Shown one piece after another: positions 63,866 to 64,000 of a DNA stretch of 64,000 bases (its first letter is position 1; each line of letters starts with the position of its first letter). A program made the position numbers and the translations under genes. The stretch is from positions 930,001-994,000 of the forward strand of contig NC_021915.1 of the NCBI RefSeq assembly GCF_000442645.1, written 5' to 3'. The notes under the pieces are model-generated. The model saw only the letters and a list, made by a program, of their open reading frames with translations, searched no databases and had not been told where the DNA came from. The DNA is from Corynebacterium maris DSM 45190. GTDB taxonomy: Bacteria > Actinomycetota > Actinomycetes > Mycobacteriales > Mycobacteriaceae.

Positions 63866-64000
63866 ATGCTCCGCAACAAATTTCCCATCGGGAGGACCAT
63901 CGGCATCGGCGTGGTCGGACTCGCCGCCATGGCGGGACTCCTGCTGTGGCTCGCCATCACGTTGTCCGACCCGAGTTCACCGGGGGCGAAAGAAGCCGAG
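63866..64000 (+). CDS. membrane-anchored protein, truncated by window end
   Basis: An ATG four bases after the cyclic-di-GMP gene opens a frame of 45 codons that continues past the edge. It starts MLRNKFPIGRTIGIG, shows one hydrophobic helix (about 11-33, LAAMAGLLLWLAIT), then SDPSSPGAKEAE. AAGG lies just before the ATG. Likely co-transcribed with the upstream gene; family not identifiable. Confidence 0.55.
   Translation, partial: MLRNKFPIGRTIGIGVVGLAAMAGLLLWLAITLSDPSSPGAKEAE

Overview
The window is G+C-rich chromosomal DNA from a mycolic-acid actinobacterium, most likely a Corynebacterium. The signs are a PorB-like outer-envelope porin, mycothiol S-conjugate amidase (mca), an exact McbR-type operator, and a gene order that, as I recall it, matches C. 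glutamicum in several blocks: mfd / two-component system / mazG / porB / transglycosylase / eno / ftsB / DUF501 / ppx / tRNA-Leu; greA / DUF4307 / mca; aroF / Z-prenyl synthase; coaA / glyA; fumC / glpX / DUF4245; xseB / xseA / ispH / DUF6542 / ychF. I see no prophage, insertion sequence, CRISPR array or rRNA.

Layout. 1-12.6 kb is conserved core: repair-coupled transcription (mfd), a divergent response regulator/kinase pair, nucleotide clean-up (mazG), envelope proteins, enolase, division protein FtsB, exopolyphosphatase and a structurally odd tRNA-Leu(UAA). 12.6-22.6 kb is more accessory: an ABC-2 exporter just after the tRNA, a complete dimethylsulfoxide-reductase-type respiratory operon whose catalytic gene dmsA is broken by a one-base shift in a G run, a stand-alone SUFU-domain protein and a Bax-inhibitor-like membrane protein. 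22.6-33.1 kb returns to core: greA, mca, DAHP synthase (aroF) behind a Phe/Tyr-rich leader peptide and attenuator, a cis-prenyl transferase, a BCCT osmolyte transporter, coaA and glyA.

33.1-42.2 kb holds a TetR/GH13 amylase pair with twin operators, an aromatic-acid-type MFS transporter, a divergent DUF5997 / LysR-effector-domain pair, an LGFP lipoprotein, a PIN-PhoH ATPase and two adjacent paralogues of unknown function. 42.3-45.7 kb is fumC, glpX and DUF4245. 45.7-53.1 kb looks like a sulfur-scavenging island: a large FAD-binding protein diverges from an amino-acid-type ABC importer plus two flavin-dependent monooxygenases, with a perfect TAGAC-N6-GTCTA operator between them. 53.2-64 kb carries exonuclease VII, IspH, two membrane proteins, YchF, three small cytosolic enzymes and a MASE1-PAS-GGDEF-EAL cyclic-di-GMP protein; a further membrane-anchored gene runs off the right end.

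Most interesting points: the short-variable-arm tRNA-Leu(UAA), the aroF attenuator, the McbR-controlled monooxygenase island, the frameshifted dmsA, the tandem paralogue pair, and a histidine kinase whose membrane-plus-kinase architecture appears duplicated with a degenerate second half.
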